Source: Oryzisolibacter propanilivorax
GTDB taxonomy: Bacteria; Pseudomonadota; Gammaproteobacteria; Burkholderiales; Burkholderiaceae_C
Length of the DNA stretch: 64,000 nt
NCBI RefSeq assembly: GCF_900103645.1
Contig: NZ_FNHP01000002.1
Location: 434,001-498,000, forward strand
Direction of reading: 5' to 3'
This document shows positions 16,962-25,543 of this stretch, piece after piece (position 1 is the stretch's first letter; each line of letters starts with the position of its first letter). The position numbers and the translations under genes are program-made. Under the pieces are notes generated by a model. The model did not search any database and was not told the origin of the DNA. It saw only the letters and a program-made list of their open reading frames with translations.

Positions 16962-18469
16962 CGACCCTTCCCCCCCACGCCCGGCGTGCCGTGGTCATCG
17001 GCGCCGGCTTTGGCGGGCTGGCGCTGGCCATCCGGCTGCAGTCCGCCGGCATCGCCACCACGCTGCTCGAAGCGCGCGACAAGCCCGGCGGGCGCGCCTA
17101 CGTGTACCACGACGAAGGCTTCACCTTCGACGCCGGCCCCACCGTCATCACCGACCCGTCGGCGCTGGAAGAACTCTTCGCCCTGTCGGGCCGGCGGCTG
17201 GCGGACTATGTGGAACTGCTGCCGGTGGCGCCGTTCTATCGCCTGTGCTGGGAGGACGGCAGCCACTTCGACTACGCCAACGACCAGGCGGCGCTGGACG
17301 CGCAGATCGCCGCGCGCTGCCCGGCCGACGTGGCGGGCTACCAGCGCTTCCTGGCGTACTCGCGCGCGGTGTTCGACGAGGGGTATCTGAAACTGGGCAC
17401 CGTGCCGTTTCTCACCTTCCGCAGCATGGTGCAGGTGGCGCCGCAGCTGGCGCGCCTGCAGGCCTGGCGCAGCGTGTACGGCACGGTAGCGCAGTTCATC
17501 CAGGACGAGCACCTGCGCCAGGTGTTTTCCTTTCACTCGCTGCTGGTGGGCGGCAACCCGTTCGCCACCTCGTCCATCTACGCGCTGATCCACGCGCTGG
17601 AGCGCGAGTGGGGCGTGTGGTTCCCGCGCGGCGGCACGGGCGCGCTGGTGCAGGGCATGGTGCGGCTGTTCCAGGACTTAGGTGGCACGCTGCGCCTGAA
17701 CGCCCCCGTGGCGCGCATCGAGGTCGAGGGCCAGCGCGCCACTGGCGTGGTGCTGCAAAGCGGCGAGCGCATCGCGGCAACCCAAGTGGCGTCCAACGCC
17801 GACGTGGTGCACACCTACGAGCGCCTGCTGGGCCACGCGCCGCGCGGGCGGCAGGCGGCGGTGCAGCTCAAGCGCCGGCGCTTTTCCATGTCGCTGTTCG
17901 TGGTGCACTTCGGCTTGAAGTGCCCGCAGCCGCAGTTGCGCCACCACACGGTGTGCTTCGGGCCGCGCTACCGCGAGCTGATCCGGGACATCTTCCATGG
18001 CAACGCGCTGCCCGACGACTTTTCGCTCTACCTGCACGCGCCCTGCGCCACCGACCCGTCGATGGCGCCGCCCGGCTGCTCCAGCCACTACGTGCTGGCG
18101 CCGGTGCCGCACCTGGGCCAGGCGCCGATCGACTGGGCGGTGGAAGGCCCGCGCTTTCGCGACCGCATCCTGCAGTACCTGGAGGCGCGCTACATCCCGA
18201 ACCTGCGCGCCGACCTGGTCACCTGCCGCATCTTCACGCCCGAGGATTTCCGCGACGAGCTGGGCGCGCACCTGGGCTCGGCGTTCTCGCTGGAGCCGCT
18301 GCTGACGCAAAGCGCGTGGTTCCGCACGCACAACCGTGACCGCGCCATTGGCAACCTGTATTTTGCCGGCGCGGGCACGCACCCGGGCGCCGGCGTGCCG
18401 GGCGTGGTCGGCTCGGCCAAGGCCACGGCGCGGCTGATGCTCGAAGATGTGGAAGGCGCGCCCGCATGA
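16958..18469 (+). CDS. crtI: Phytoene desaturase
   Basis: A 503-residue FAD enzyme that converts phytoene to lycopene by successive desaturations. The FAD-binding fold is VVIGAGFGGLALAIRLQSAG (about 12-31), with KPGGRAYVY and DAGPTVITDP after it. The C-terminal FAD motif is NLYFAGAGTHPGAGVPGVVG. A normal length for CrtI. ATG 16958 overlaps the crtY stop and gives MTTLPPHARRAVVIG; a longer in-frame reading into crtY is not needed. It overlaps crtB by four bases. Confidence 0.97.
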   Translation: MTTLPPHARRAVVIGAGFGGLALAIRLQSAGIATTLLEARDKPGGRAYVYHDEGFTFDAGPTVITDPSALEELFALSGRRLADYVELLPVAPFYRLCWEDGSHFDYANDQAALDAQIAARCPADVAGYQRFLAYSRAVFDEGYLKLGTVPFLTFRSMVQVAPQLARLQAWRSVYGTVAQFIQDEHLRQVFSFHSLLVGGNPFATSSIYALIHALEREWGVWFPRGGTGALVQGMVRLFQDLGGTLRLNAPVARIEVEGQRATGVVLQSGERIAATQVASNADVVHTYERLLGHAPRGRQAAVQLKRRRFSMSLFVVHFGLKCPQPQLRHHTVCFGPRYRELIRDIFHGNALPDDFSLYLHAPCATDPSMAPPGCSSHYVLAPVPHLGQAPIDWAVEGPRFRDRILQYLEARYIPNLRADLVTCRIFTPEDFRDELGAHLGSAFSLEPLLTQSAWFRTHNRDRAIGNLYFAGAGTHPGAGVPGVVGSAKATARLMLEDVEGAPA

Positions 18470-19452
18470 CCGACGCCATCCAGCACCACGCCACCGAGGC
18501 CATCCGCCAGGGCTCGCAGAGCTTTGCTGCCGCCGCGCGCCTGCTGGAGCCTGCCGCGCGCGCCGGCACCGTGCGGCTGTACGCCTGGTGCCGGCACTGC
18601 GACGACGTGATCGACGGCCAGCAACTGGGCCATGGCGGGCGGCAGCAGGGGGTGGACAAGGACGACCTGCAGGCGGGCCTGGCGCGCATCGCCGCGCTGC
18701 GCGACCTGACGCGCCGCGCCTGCGCGGGCGAGCCCGTGGCGCACCCGGCGTTCGCCGGCCTGCAGCAGGCCGTGCGCGCGCACGGCATCCCGCTGCAGCT
18801 GCTGGAAGAGCACCTGGCCGGCTTTGCCATGGACGTGGACCCGGCCACGCGCTACGAGCGCATCGAGGACACGCTGCACTACGCCTGGCGCGTGGCCGGC
18901 GTGGTGGGCGTGATGATGGCGCTGGTCATGGGCACGAAGGAGGGCGCCCGCGTACCGCCCGAGGTGCTGGACCGGGCCTGCGACCTGGGGGTGGCCTTTC
19001 AGCTCACCAACATCGCGCGCGACGTGGCCGACGACGCGCGCGCCGGCCGCGTCTATCTGCCCGCGCAGTGGCTGCGCGAGGCCGGGCTGCCGGTGGACGA
19101 CCCGCAGGCGCTGCTGCTGCCACGCCACCGCGCGGCGCTGGCCGGCGTGGCCGCGCGCTTGGTGGCGCTGGCCGAGCCGTACTACCGCTCGTCGCTGGCC
19201 GGCATCGGCGCGCTGCCGCTGCGCTCGGCCTGGTCGATCGCCACCGCGCGTGGCGTGTACCGCGAGATCGGCCGGCGCGTGCAGGCCCTGGGGCCGGCGG
19301 CGTGGGACACGCGCGTGGCCACCTCGCGCGCGGACAAGCTGCGCTTCATCGCCCGTGGCGGCGCGCTGGCGCTGCTGTCGCGCACCTGGCTACCGCCGGT
19401 GAGCGCGCCGCTGTCGTCGTGGCAGGCGCCGGCGCGGCCTTGCGCCGGCTGA
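18466..19452 (+). CDS. crtB: Phytoene synthase
   Basis: A 328-residue squalene/phytoene synthase-family enzyme that joins two geranylgeranyl diphosphates to phytoene. The first Asp-rich site is YAWCRHCDDVID (about 44-55) and the second is NIARDVADDARAGRVYLP. GLQQAVRAHGIPL and the helix bundle between are typical. It is the last gene of the plus-strand crt operon. The expected upstream enzyme, GGPP synthase (CrtE), is not in this window, so the substrate must come from elsewhere in the genome. Confidence 0.96.
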   Translation: MTDAIQHHATEAIRQGSQSFAAAARLLEPAARAGTVRLYAWCRHCDDVIDGQQLGHGGRQQGVDKDDLQAGLARIAALRDLTRRACAGEPVAHPAFAGLQQAVRAHGIPLQLLEEHLAGFAMDVDPATRYERIEDTLHYAWRVAGVVGVMMALVMGTKEGARVPPEVLDRACDLGVAFQLTNIARDVADDARAGRVYLPAQWLREAGLPVDDPQALLLPRHRAALAGVAARLVALAEPYYRSSLAGIGALPLRSAWSIATARGVYREIGRRVQALGPAAWDTRVATSRADKLRFIARGGALALLSRTWLPPVSAPLSSWQAPARPCAG

Positions 19453-19519
19453 TCCATCGGCTCACGGACAGGTGGCATCTGCCGACGCGCCGGCGGGCTG
19501 CACGCCGGCGGTGCCGGCG

Positions 19520-20050
19520 TCAACGGCCGCGCGTGTCGGCCTGCGGCGGCCGCTGGGGTGGGGCCTGCCGCGGCTGCGCCCGGCGCTGCGCCTGCGCCGC
19601 CTGCAGTTGCGCGCGCAGCCGGGTGGGCGAGGGTGCCCACAGAAAGCCGAACGACACGCAGCCCTCGCGCCCGTGCACCGCGTGGTGCAGCCGGTGCGCC
19701 TGGTACAGGCGCTTCAAGTAGCCGCTGCGCGGCACCCAGCGCCACGGCCAGCGCTGGTGCACCAGCCCGTCGTGCGCGACGAAGTACAGCGCGCCGTACA
19801 GCGTCATGCCGGCGCCGATCCACTGCAGCGGCCAGCGCCCCGAGGTGCCCAGCGCGATCAGCACGATGGCCAGCGCGGCGAACACGAGGGCGTACAGGTC
19901 GTTGGCCTCGAACCAGCCGCTGCGCGGCGCATGGTGCGACGCATGCCAGCCCCAGCCCCAGCCGTGCATGACGTACTTGTGCGCCAGCCACGCGAAGGCC
20001 TCCATGCCGGCGACGGTGGCGAGGACGATGAGGGTGTTGGTGAGGAACAC
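19520..20050 (-). CDS. crtZ: Beta-carotene hydroxylase
   Basis: A non-heme di-iron membrane hydroxylase that adds the 3 and 3' hydroxyls to beta-carotene, giving zeaxanthin, the substrate of CrtX. The His clusters are HKYVMHG, HASHH, HDGLVHQRW and HRLHH, within hydrophobic helices. From GTG 20050 it is 176 residues, matching known CrtZ (about 175); a TTG-started longer frame to 20128 is possible but less family-like. No strong ribosome-binding site is visible, so the start is uncertain. It faces crtB, as in Pantoea. A decayed second copy of its N-terminal part lies at 22753-22872. Confidence 0.92.
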   Translation of the reverse strand: MFLTNTLIVLATVAGMEAFAWLAHKYVMHGWGWGWHASHHAPRSGWFEANDLYALVFAALAIVLIALGTSGRWPLQWIGAGMTLYGALYFVAHDGLVHQRWPWRWVPRSGYLKRLYQAHRLHHAVHGREGCVSFGFLWAPSPTRLRAQLQAAQAQRRAQPRQAPPQRPPQADTRGR

Positions 20051-20135
20051 GGGCAGGGCAGGAAAGAGCCAGGCGCCATCGTACGCTGCGGCCGCAACGC
20101 CCTCGCTCGCCAGAGGCGCTGCCCCCAAGGCGCGG

Positions 20136-21101
20136 TCAGAGCTGCCGGTGCATCGCCGATGCGGCCATCGCGCCGCCGGCCATCGCCACGGTGATCTGGT
20201 TCAGACCCTGCGACACGTCGCCGGCCGCCCACAGGCCGGGCACGGTGGTGGCATGGTGGCGGTCGATCACCAGGTACCCATCGTCGTCGACCTGCGCGCC
20301 CAACTGCTGCGCCAGCGCGGTATGGATGTCCAGCCCGAGCGCGCAGTAGAGCGAATCGCACACCGTCTCGCGCGCGCCATGGCGCACCGTGATGCGGTCC
20401 TCCCAGTGACGGATGCCGTCGATCGGCTCGTCGGCGCAGGCGATGCCGGCTTCCGTCAGCCGGCGGCGCGCGGCGGCATCCAGCGCGGCGGCGCCTTGCT
20501 CCATGAACAGCGTAACGTGCGGCGTGAAGTGCCGCAGATACAGCGCCTCGCCCACGCCGGCCTCGCCGTCGGCAATGACGCCCACGGCCTGGTCGATCAC
20601 CTCGTAGCCGTCGCACACCGGGCAGTAGCGCAGCACGCCGGCGCGCAGCGCCTCGAGCACGTACGGCATCGCCGGCGGGATGTCGGTCACGCCGGTGGCC
20701 AGCAGCACCTGGCGCGCACGCACCGACCCATCGGCCCAGCCGACCTCGAAGCCGCTTCCGTGCCGCTGCACCGTGCGCACCTGGGCCGTGACGCTATGCA
20801 CGGGGTAGCGCAGCGTCTGCTCGCGCAGCATCGCCAGCAGACTGGTGCCGGTGACGCCCTCGGCAAACCCAGGATAGTTGTGCGTGCGCGGAATCTTGGA
20901 CAGCCGGCTCTGCGCCGCGTCGAGCAGCACCACCGAGCGGCGAAAGCGCGCGAGGTACAGCGCTGCCGTCAGCCCGGCCGGGCCGCCGCCGATGACGATG
21001 GCATCGACTTCGGCGGGCAGGGCGGCGGCAGGCGCCGCTGTCGCCGCAGACGCCTCTGCGCCGTCGGCGCTGGGGATGGAGGGGGCAGAGTCGGTTGTCA
21101 T
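20136..21101 (-). CDS. Thioredoxin reductase-like FAD/NAD(P) oxidoreductase
   Basis: A 321-residue protein of the thioredoxin-reductase fold. The FAD site is AIVIGGGPAGLTAALYLA (34-51), and the redox-active pair is Cys160/Cys163 in YCPVCDGYE. The C-terminal FAD motif is GLWAAGDVSQGLNQITVAMA. The CPVC centre, rather than CATC, places it with stand-alone TrxR-like oxidoreductases whose partner is often unknown. The first 30 residues are a low-complexity Ala/Ser extension. It lies 32 bases after the GNAT gene and 85 bases before crtZ on the same strand, so a GNAT-TrxR-crtZ transcript is possible. Confidence 0.88.
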   Translation of the reverse strand: MTTDSAPSIPSADGAEASAATAAPAAALPAEVDAIVIGGGPAGLTAALYLARFRRSVVLLDAAQSRLSKIPRTHNYPGFAEGVTGTSLLAMLREQTLRYPVHSVTAQVRTVQRHGSGFEVGWADGSVRARQVLLATGVTDIPPAMPYVLEALRAGVLRYCPVCDGYEVIDQAVGVIADGEAGVGEALYLRHFTPHVTLFMEQGAAALDAAARRRLTEAGIACADEPIDGIRHWEDRITVRHGARETVCDSLYCALGLDIHTALAQQLGAQVDDDGYLVIDRHHATTVPGLWAAGDVSQGLNQITVAMAGGAMAASAMHRQL

Positions 21102-21133
21102 GGCGGTTCCCGCTGCGAACGGCTTGCAGGGCG

Positions 21134-21424
21134 CTAGGCGCGCTGCAGCAGGTCCTGCACTTCCGGGTGCCGCTCGGCCCAGCGGGCCATGAAACTGCAC
21201 ACCGGCTCGACCCGCAGGCCTTCGCGCCGGGCCGTATCGAAGGCGTGGCGCGCCAGTTGGGAGCCCACGCCGCGCCCCTCGAATGCGGGCTGAACCACCG
21301 TATGCGGCAGCGTGAGGGTGCCGCCCGTGCACCGGTAGTCGGCAAACCCGGCGAGCACGCCGTCGTCGCTGCGGGCTTCGAAACGCCCCTGCTGTGGGTG
21401 GTCGGATACGGTGTAGTGGCGCAT
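21134..21424 (-). CDS. Small GNAT-like N-acetyltransferase (YjdJ type)
   Basis: A 96-residue protein of the short GCN5-related class. The acetyl-CoA loop is GRGVGSQLARHAFDTARR, preceded by the strand LTLPHTVVQPAFEG and followed by VEPVCSFMARW, matching the YjdJ/GCN5-like single-domain family. Substrate unknown. ATG 21424 gives MRHYTVSDHP and a full-length small domain. Confidence 0.85.
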   Translation of the reverse strand: MRHYTVSDHPQQGRFEARSDDGVLAGFADYRCTGGTLTLPHTVVQPAFEGRGVGSQLARHAFDTARREGLRVEPVCSFMARWAERHPEVQDLLQRA

Positions 21425-21826
21425 GGCGGTCCGTGGAGAGGTCGGGTCAGGGCAGGCGAGACTATGCGAGTGTTCTACGCTGGCCGTGTGGGATGACAGC
21501 GCAATCCGCTGGAAACCGGCCCGATCAGTTTCCAGGCCCAGAGAGCAGTGCCGGGTCATCACGCTGAACCACTGAAACCGCCGTGGTGTTGCGCGTGAAC
21601 GAAACCACATGGGAAAGTCGAACCGTGGCGCGGCTTTCCCCGGAACTCAGCGGCTTCTTACCGCACGTGCGACCGTTCGGTGCGGCAAGCAACCCATGCC
21701 ATGAAAGTTGCAAGCCCATCGCTGCACCCATCTTCCACAGTTGCCCACCTCTGGCCCAATGGCGGCATGCGCCGCCGCGCCGCCATCGCCGCGCCACGCG
21801 CGCCAAGAACTACCCAATACCCTCTC
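21425..21826. other. 402-base non-coding gap with two inverted repeats
   Basis: No convincing gene. It holds an 8-base inverted repeat CTGGAAAC / GTTTCCAG with 11 bases between (21509-21535). Further along, CCGCAC / GTGCGG arms (21661-21666 and 21680-21685) overlap an internal palindrome CGCACGTGCG (21662-21671). The gap is less GC-rich than its surroundings and may mark the edge of acquired DNA that continues to 30.2 kb. Confidence 0.5.
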
Positions 21827-22042
21827 ATGAAAACCATCGACGAGATGCTGCACCTGGCCTTGCTGACCTCCGACCAGCACCACCAGATCAGCGCCTGGAT
21901 CGCCCACGCCGATTCGCCCGAAGACATCCTGAACATGCCCCCGCTGCTGTGGCAGGCGCTGGAGCGCGCCAGCGCTGTCATGGGGATCGACAAGGACCTG
22001 CTGCGGCCGCCGACCTTCGAGGCGGGCGACGGGGCCGCTTGA
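21827..22042 (+). CDS. Small conserved-looking hypothetical protein
   Basis: A 71-residue, mostly helical, acidic protein starting MKTIDEMLHLALLTSDQHHQ. I do not recognise a family. The codon pattern (high third-position GC, no rare run) and a compact acidic composition suggest a real gene. There is no strong ribosome-binding site; an in-frame longer start at 21680 would add 49 unusual residues. The neighbours give no clear functional hint. Confidence 0.55.
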   Translation: MKTIDEMLHLALLTSDQHHQISAWIAHADSPEDILNMPPLLWQALERASAVMGIDKDLLRPPTFEAGDGAA

Positions 22043-22116
22043 CCGGCCTTTCGGCCACCGGGCCTGGGCCGGCCGGTGGACAGTGTCCTGACAGGCTGCG
22101 CAGGACCAGCGCCAGC

Positions 22117-22743
22117 CTACGGGCACCCAGGCACGTTGCGGCGAAAGACAAGCAGGCGGTTGTTGGCGGGCATGGCGTGGTCGTCCTCCAGGCGCAGGCC
22201 GTGTTGCGAGGCCAGGGCCACGACGTCTTCGGCATCGCGCAGGCCACTCTCGGGATCACGCGAACGCAGCCAGGCATCGAAGGCGCGGTTGCTGTCGCTG
22301 GTGAACGCGCCGCCGTAGTTGAAGGGGCCGTACATCGCCAGCACCCCGCCCTCGGGCAAATGCCCTCCCACCAGAGCAAACAAACGCTGCACCAGCGGCC
22401 ACGCCACGATGTGCGCGGTGTTGCTGGTGAACACCGCATCGAACGCACCCTGCGGCCAGTCACTGGCGCGCAGGTCCAGCAGCACGGGTGGCAGCAGGTT
22501 GGGCGCCGGGCGGTGGGCCTGCCAGGCGCGGATGCCTGCGTGGTGCTCGGCCAGGTCGCTGGTCTGCCACATGAGGTGCGGCAGGCGCCGCGCGAAGTAC
22601 ACCCCGTGCTGGCCCGTGCCGGAGCCGATTTCCAGCACCCGGCGGCGGTCTGCGAATGCCTGCGCGAGGACGGAAAGGATGGGCGCCTGGTTGTTTTCGC
22701 AGGCTTGGGAGAAGGGCAGGTCGGGTGGCTGAATGGCGGGCAT
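22117..22743 (-). CDS. DUF938 SAM-dependent methyltransferase
   Basis: A 208-residue protein matching the DUF938 family of putative methyltransferases. It has FSQACENNQAPILSVLAQAF, motif I RVLEIGSGTGQHGVYFARRL, WQTSDLAEHHAGIRAW, and AVFTSNTAHIVAWPLVQRLF with GGVLAMYGPFNYGGAFTSDS. The function is unknown; the fold is clear. I chose ATG 22743 (MPAIQPPDLPFS). Immediately upstream the same reading frame runs on into a relic of crtZ, so the promoter region of this gene has been rearranged. Confidence 0.88.
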   Translation of the reverse strand: MPAIQPPDLPFSQACENNQAPILSVLAQAFADRRRVLEIGSGTGQHGVYFARRLPHLMWQTSDLAEHHAGIRAWQAHRPAPNLLPPVLLDLRASDWPQGAFDAVFTSNTAHIVAWPLVQRLFALVGGHLPEGGVLAMYGPFNYGGAFTSDSNRAFDAWLRSRDPESGLRDAEDVVALASQHGLRLEDDHAMPANNRLLVFRRNVPGCP

Positions 22744-22752
22744 GGGGCAACG

Positions 22753-22872
22753 GTTGTTGGCTTCGAACCAGCCTTGGTTCGGCGGGTGGCGCGCTGCGCG
22801 GCAGACCCATCTGTGCGTGACCTCCTGATACGCCAGCCAAGCGGTAGCCATCATGGTGAAGGTGATGGCCAA
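22753..22872 (-). pseudogene. Decayed fragment of a second crtZ (beta-carotene hydroxylase)
   Basis: In the frame upstream of the DUF938 gene the translation reads ATAWLAYQEVTHRW, then NQGWFEANN. The intact CrtZ at 19520-20050 has AFAWLAHKYVMHGW and RSGWFEAND at the same spacing. At the DNA level GTTGGCTTCGAACCAGCC matches the intact gene's GTTGGCCTCGAACCAGCC, and the similarity continues across about 120 bases with one short gap. The His cluster is largely destroyed and the 3' two thirds of the gene are missing, so it is a remnant. Confidence 0.75.
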
Positions 22873-23029
22873 GCCAGGAGGAGGTAAGCGCGGAACACGG
22901 CAGGTACGAGACCGCAGGCGGCCAAGTTTATGCTTCACCTTCCAATACAAGACATGCAAATCCGCACCGCAGTACCAGGCGTTGCCGCTGCGTGGGTTTT
23001 CCCAAAACACAACACCAGGGAGGGGCGCG

Positions 23030-25479
23030 ATGGCCGCCGGTATCCGCCAGCTCAGCGAAACCGACATCTGCGACCGCTTCATCACGCCCGCGCTGCAGCG
23101 CGCCGGCTGGAGCGTGCAGCAGCACATCCTGCGCGAATACACGCTGCGCCCCGGCCGCATGGTGGTGCGTGGCCAGCAGGCACAGCGCGACAGGGCCACC
23201 ATCCTGCGTGCCGACTATGTGCTGCTGCACAAGCCCAACCTGCCCCTGGCCGTGCTGGAGGCCAAGGATGCCGGCCATGCCCCGGGCGCCGGAATGCCGC
23301 AGGCGCTGCGCTATGCCGAACTGCTGGACGTGCCGTTTTGCTTTTCCAGCAATGGCGCAGGCTTCGTCTTCCGCGATGCCACGCTGGCCGATGGCGTGCT
23401 GGAGCGCACGCTCAGTGCCGACGAGCTGCCCTCGCCCGCGCAGCTGTGGGCCCGCTACTGCGCCTGGAAAGGCTGGACGGCGCCCGAGCAGCAGATCGCC
23501 GCCAGCGACTACGCGCCCAGCAAGACACCGCGTTACTACCAGCTCAACGCCATCAACCGCACCGTGCAGGCCATCGCCCAAGGCCAAAAGCGCGTGCTGC
23601 TGGTCATGGCCACCGGCACGGGCAAGACCTACACCGCGTTCCAGATCATCTGGCGGCTGTGGAAGAGCGGCGCCAGGAAGCGCATCCTGTTCCTGGCCGA
23701 CCGCAACATCCTCATCGACCAGACCATGGTCAACGACTTTCGTCCGTTCAAGGGCGCCATGGCCAAGCTCAGCCCGCATGCCAAGGGGATCGAGCGCGTC
23801 GGTGCCCAGGGCCAACCGGCGGTCGAGGACGTGGCCCTGCCGTGCACAAGACCACCAAGCAGGTGGACAAGAGCTACGAGATCTACCTGTCGCTCTACCA
23901 GGCCGTCACCGGCACCGAGGAAGAGCGCGACATCTACAAACAATTCAGCCCCGACTTCTTCGACCTCATCGTCGTCGACGAATGCCACCGGGACAGCGCC
24001 GCCGAGGACTCGGCCTGGCGCGACATCCTGACCTACTTTGCCAGCGCCACGCAGATCGGCCTGACGGCCACGCCCAAGGAGACTGAAGCAGTCTCCAACA
24101 GCGACTACTTCGGTGTGCCGCTCTACACCTACAGCCTCAAGCAGGGCATCGAGGACGGTTACCTGGCGCCCTACAAGGTGGTGCGCGTGGACCTGGACCG
24201 CGACACCTTCGGCTGGCGCCCGCACGAGGGCATGCGCGACAAGTTCGGCCACCTGATCGAGGACCGCATCTACACCGGCGCCGACATGAACCGCAAGCTG
24301 GTCATGGAGCAGCGCGACGCCGTGGTCGCCGGCAAGATCACCGAATACCTCAAGGCCACCGACCGCTACGCCAAGACCATCGTCTTCTGCGAGGACATCG
24401 AGCACGCCGCCCGCATGCGCCAGGCGCTGTCCAACGCCAATGCCGACCTGTGCGCGGCCCAGCCCAAATACGTGGTGCAGATCACCGGCGACAACGCCGA
24501 GGGCAAGCGCGAACTGGACAACTTCATCGACCCGGAGAAAACCTACCCGGTCATCGCCGTCACCTCCAAGCTCATGAGCACCGGCGTGGACGCGCAGACC
24601 TGCAAACTCATCGTGCTGGACCAGACCATTAAGTCCATGACGCTGTTCAAGCAGATCATCGGCCGCGGCACCCGGCTGCGCGAAGACCTGGGCAAGCGCT
24701 GGTTCACCATCCTGGACTTCAAGCGCGCCACCGAACTGTTTGCCGACCCACAATTCGACGGCGAGCCGGTGCAGGTGCATGAGCCCCGCCCTGACCAGCC
24801 GCTGGCGCCGCCCCCACCGGCCGAGCTGCCCGGCGCCAGCCCGCCCGCCAGCGGCTGGCCCGACGACCCGGCGGCCACCGTGGGCCTGCTGCCGGCCGAT
24901 GACGAGGCGCCGCGCAAATACACCGTGGATGGGGTTGCGGTTGGCGTGGCGCGCGAGCGCGTGCAATACCTGAACGCCGAAGGCAAGCTCGTCACCGAGA
25001 GCCTGCGCGACTACACCCGCATCAACCTGCGCAAACAATACGATTCGCTCGACCAGTTCCTGCAGACCTAGCAGCAGGCTGACCGCAAGGCCGCCTTGCT
25101 GCACGAGCTGGAGGGCCAGGGCGTGCTGCTGGACGCCCTGGCCGCCGAGGTCGGCAAGGAGCTGGACCCGTTCGACCTGCTGCTGCACGTCGCCTACGAC
25201 CAGCCGGCGCTGACCCGCCGCGAGCGCGCCCAGCGCGTGCGCAAGCGCAACGTCTTCACCCAGTACGGCCCGGTGGCGCGCAAGGTGCTCGACGCCCTGC
25301 TCGACAAATACGCCGACCAGGGCATCACCACCCTGGAGAGCGACGACGTGCTGCGCCTGCAGCCGATCAGCCAGCTGGGCAGCCCCGCCGAGCTGGTGCG
25401 CAGCTTCGGCGGGCGCCCGCAATACCGGGGCGCGCTGCAGGCCCTGGCCCGCGAGCTGTACGCCCCGCCTGCTGCGTAA
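23030..25479 (+). pseudogene. hsdR: Type I restriction enzyme R subunit, broken by a frameshift and an amber codon
   Basis: HsdR supplies DNA translocation and cleavage for a type I restriction system. From ATG 23030 (after GGGAGGGG) come a PD-(D/E)xK nuclease region (ADYVLLH...[10 protein letters not shown]), Walker [11 protein letters not shown] and motif Ia [11 protein letters not shown]. At about 23839-23840 the frame shifts: one base appears lost from a CTGGCC-like sequence. The rest of the helicase continues in the next frame: [40 protein letters not shown] at 25069-25071 then interrupts that frame where relatives have Trp (FLQT-stop-QQADRKAAL); the last 136 residues follow in frame to 25479. 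Restriction is probably lost unless these are sequencing errors. Confidence 0.88.
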
Positions 25480-25480
25480 A

Positions 25481-25540
25481 CTATCAATTCAATAGCTGGA
25501 GGCCCTTATGGAATAAGGGCTGAGGCCCGATTTGGCTTAA
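25481..25540 (+). repeat. Dispersed repeat A, copy 5, between hsdR and hsdM
   Basis: Reverse orientation: CTATCAATTCAATAGCTGG, then CCCTTATGGAATAAGGG, then GGCCCGATTTGGC. It fills the 64 bases between the hsdR stop and the hsdM start and supplies the A/T-rich leader of hsdM. Confidence 0.85.
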
Positions 25541-25543
25541 AAA

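Noticed and set aside
19472-22887. Long plus-strand open frames opposite crtZ, the TrxR-like gene and DUF938
   Set aside because: Their translations are low-complexity and rich in Arg/Ala/His, and the minus-strand genes have clear family motifs. Their mutual similarity near 19.9 and 22.8 kb reflects the crtZ relic on the other strand.
23830-23850. Programmed frameshift in hsdR
   Set aside because: There is no slippery heptamer or downstream pseudoknot, and a second, unrelated lesion (amber codon) exists in the same gene; decay is simpler.
25069-25071. Read-through or recoded amber codon (for example pyrrolysine) in hsdR
   Set aside because: No PYLIS-like element or Pyl genes are visible. 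The position corresponds to a Trp in relatives, so TGG to TAG mutation is the simple explanation.
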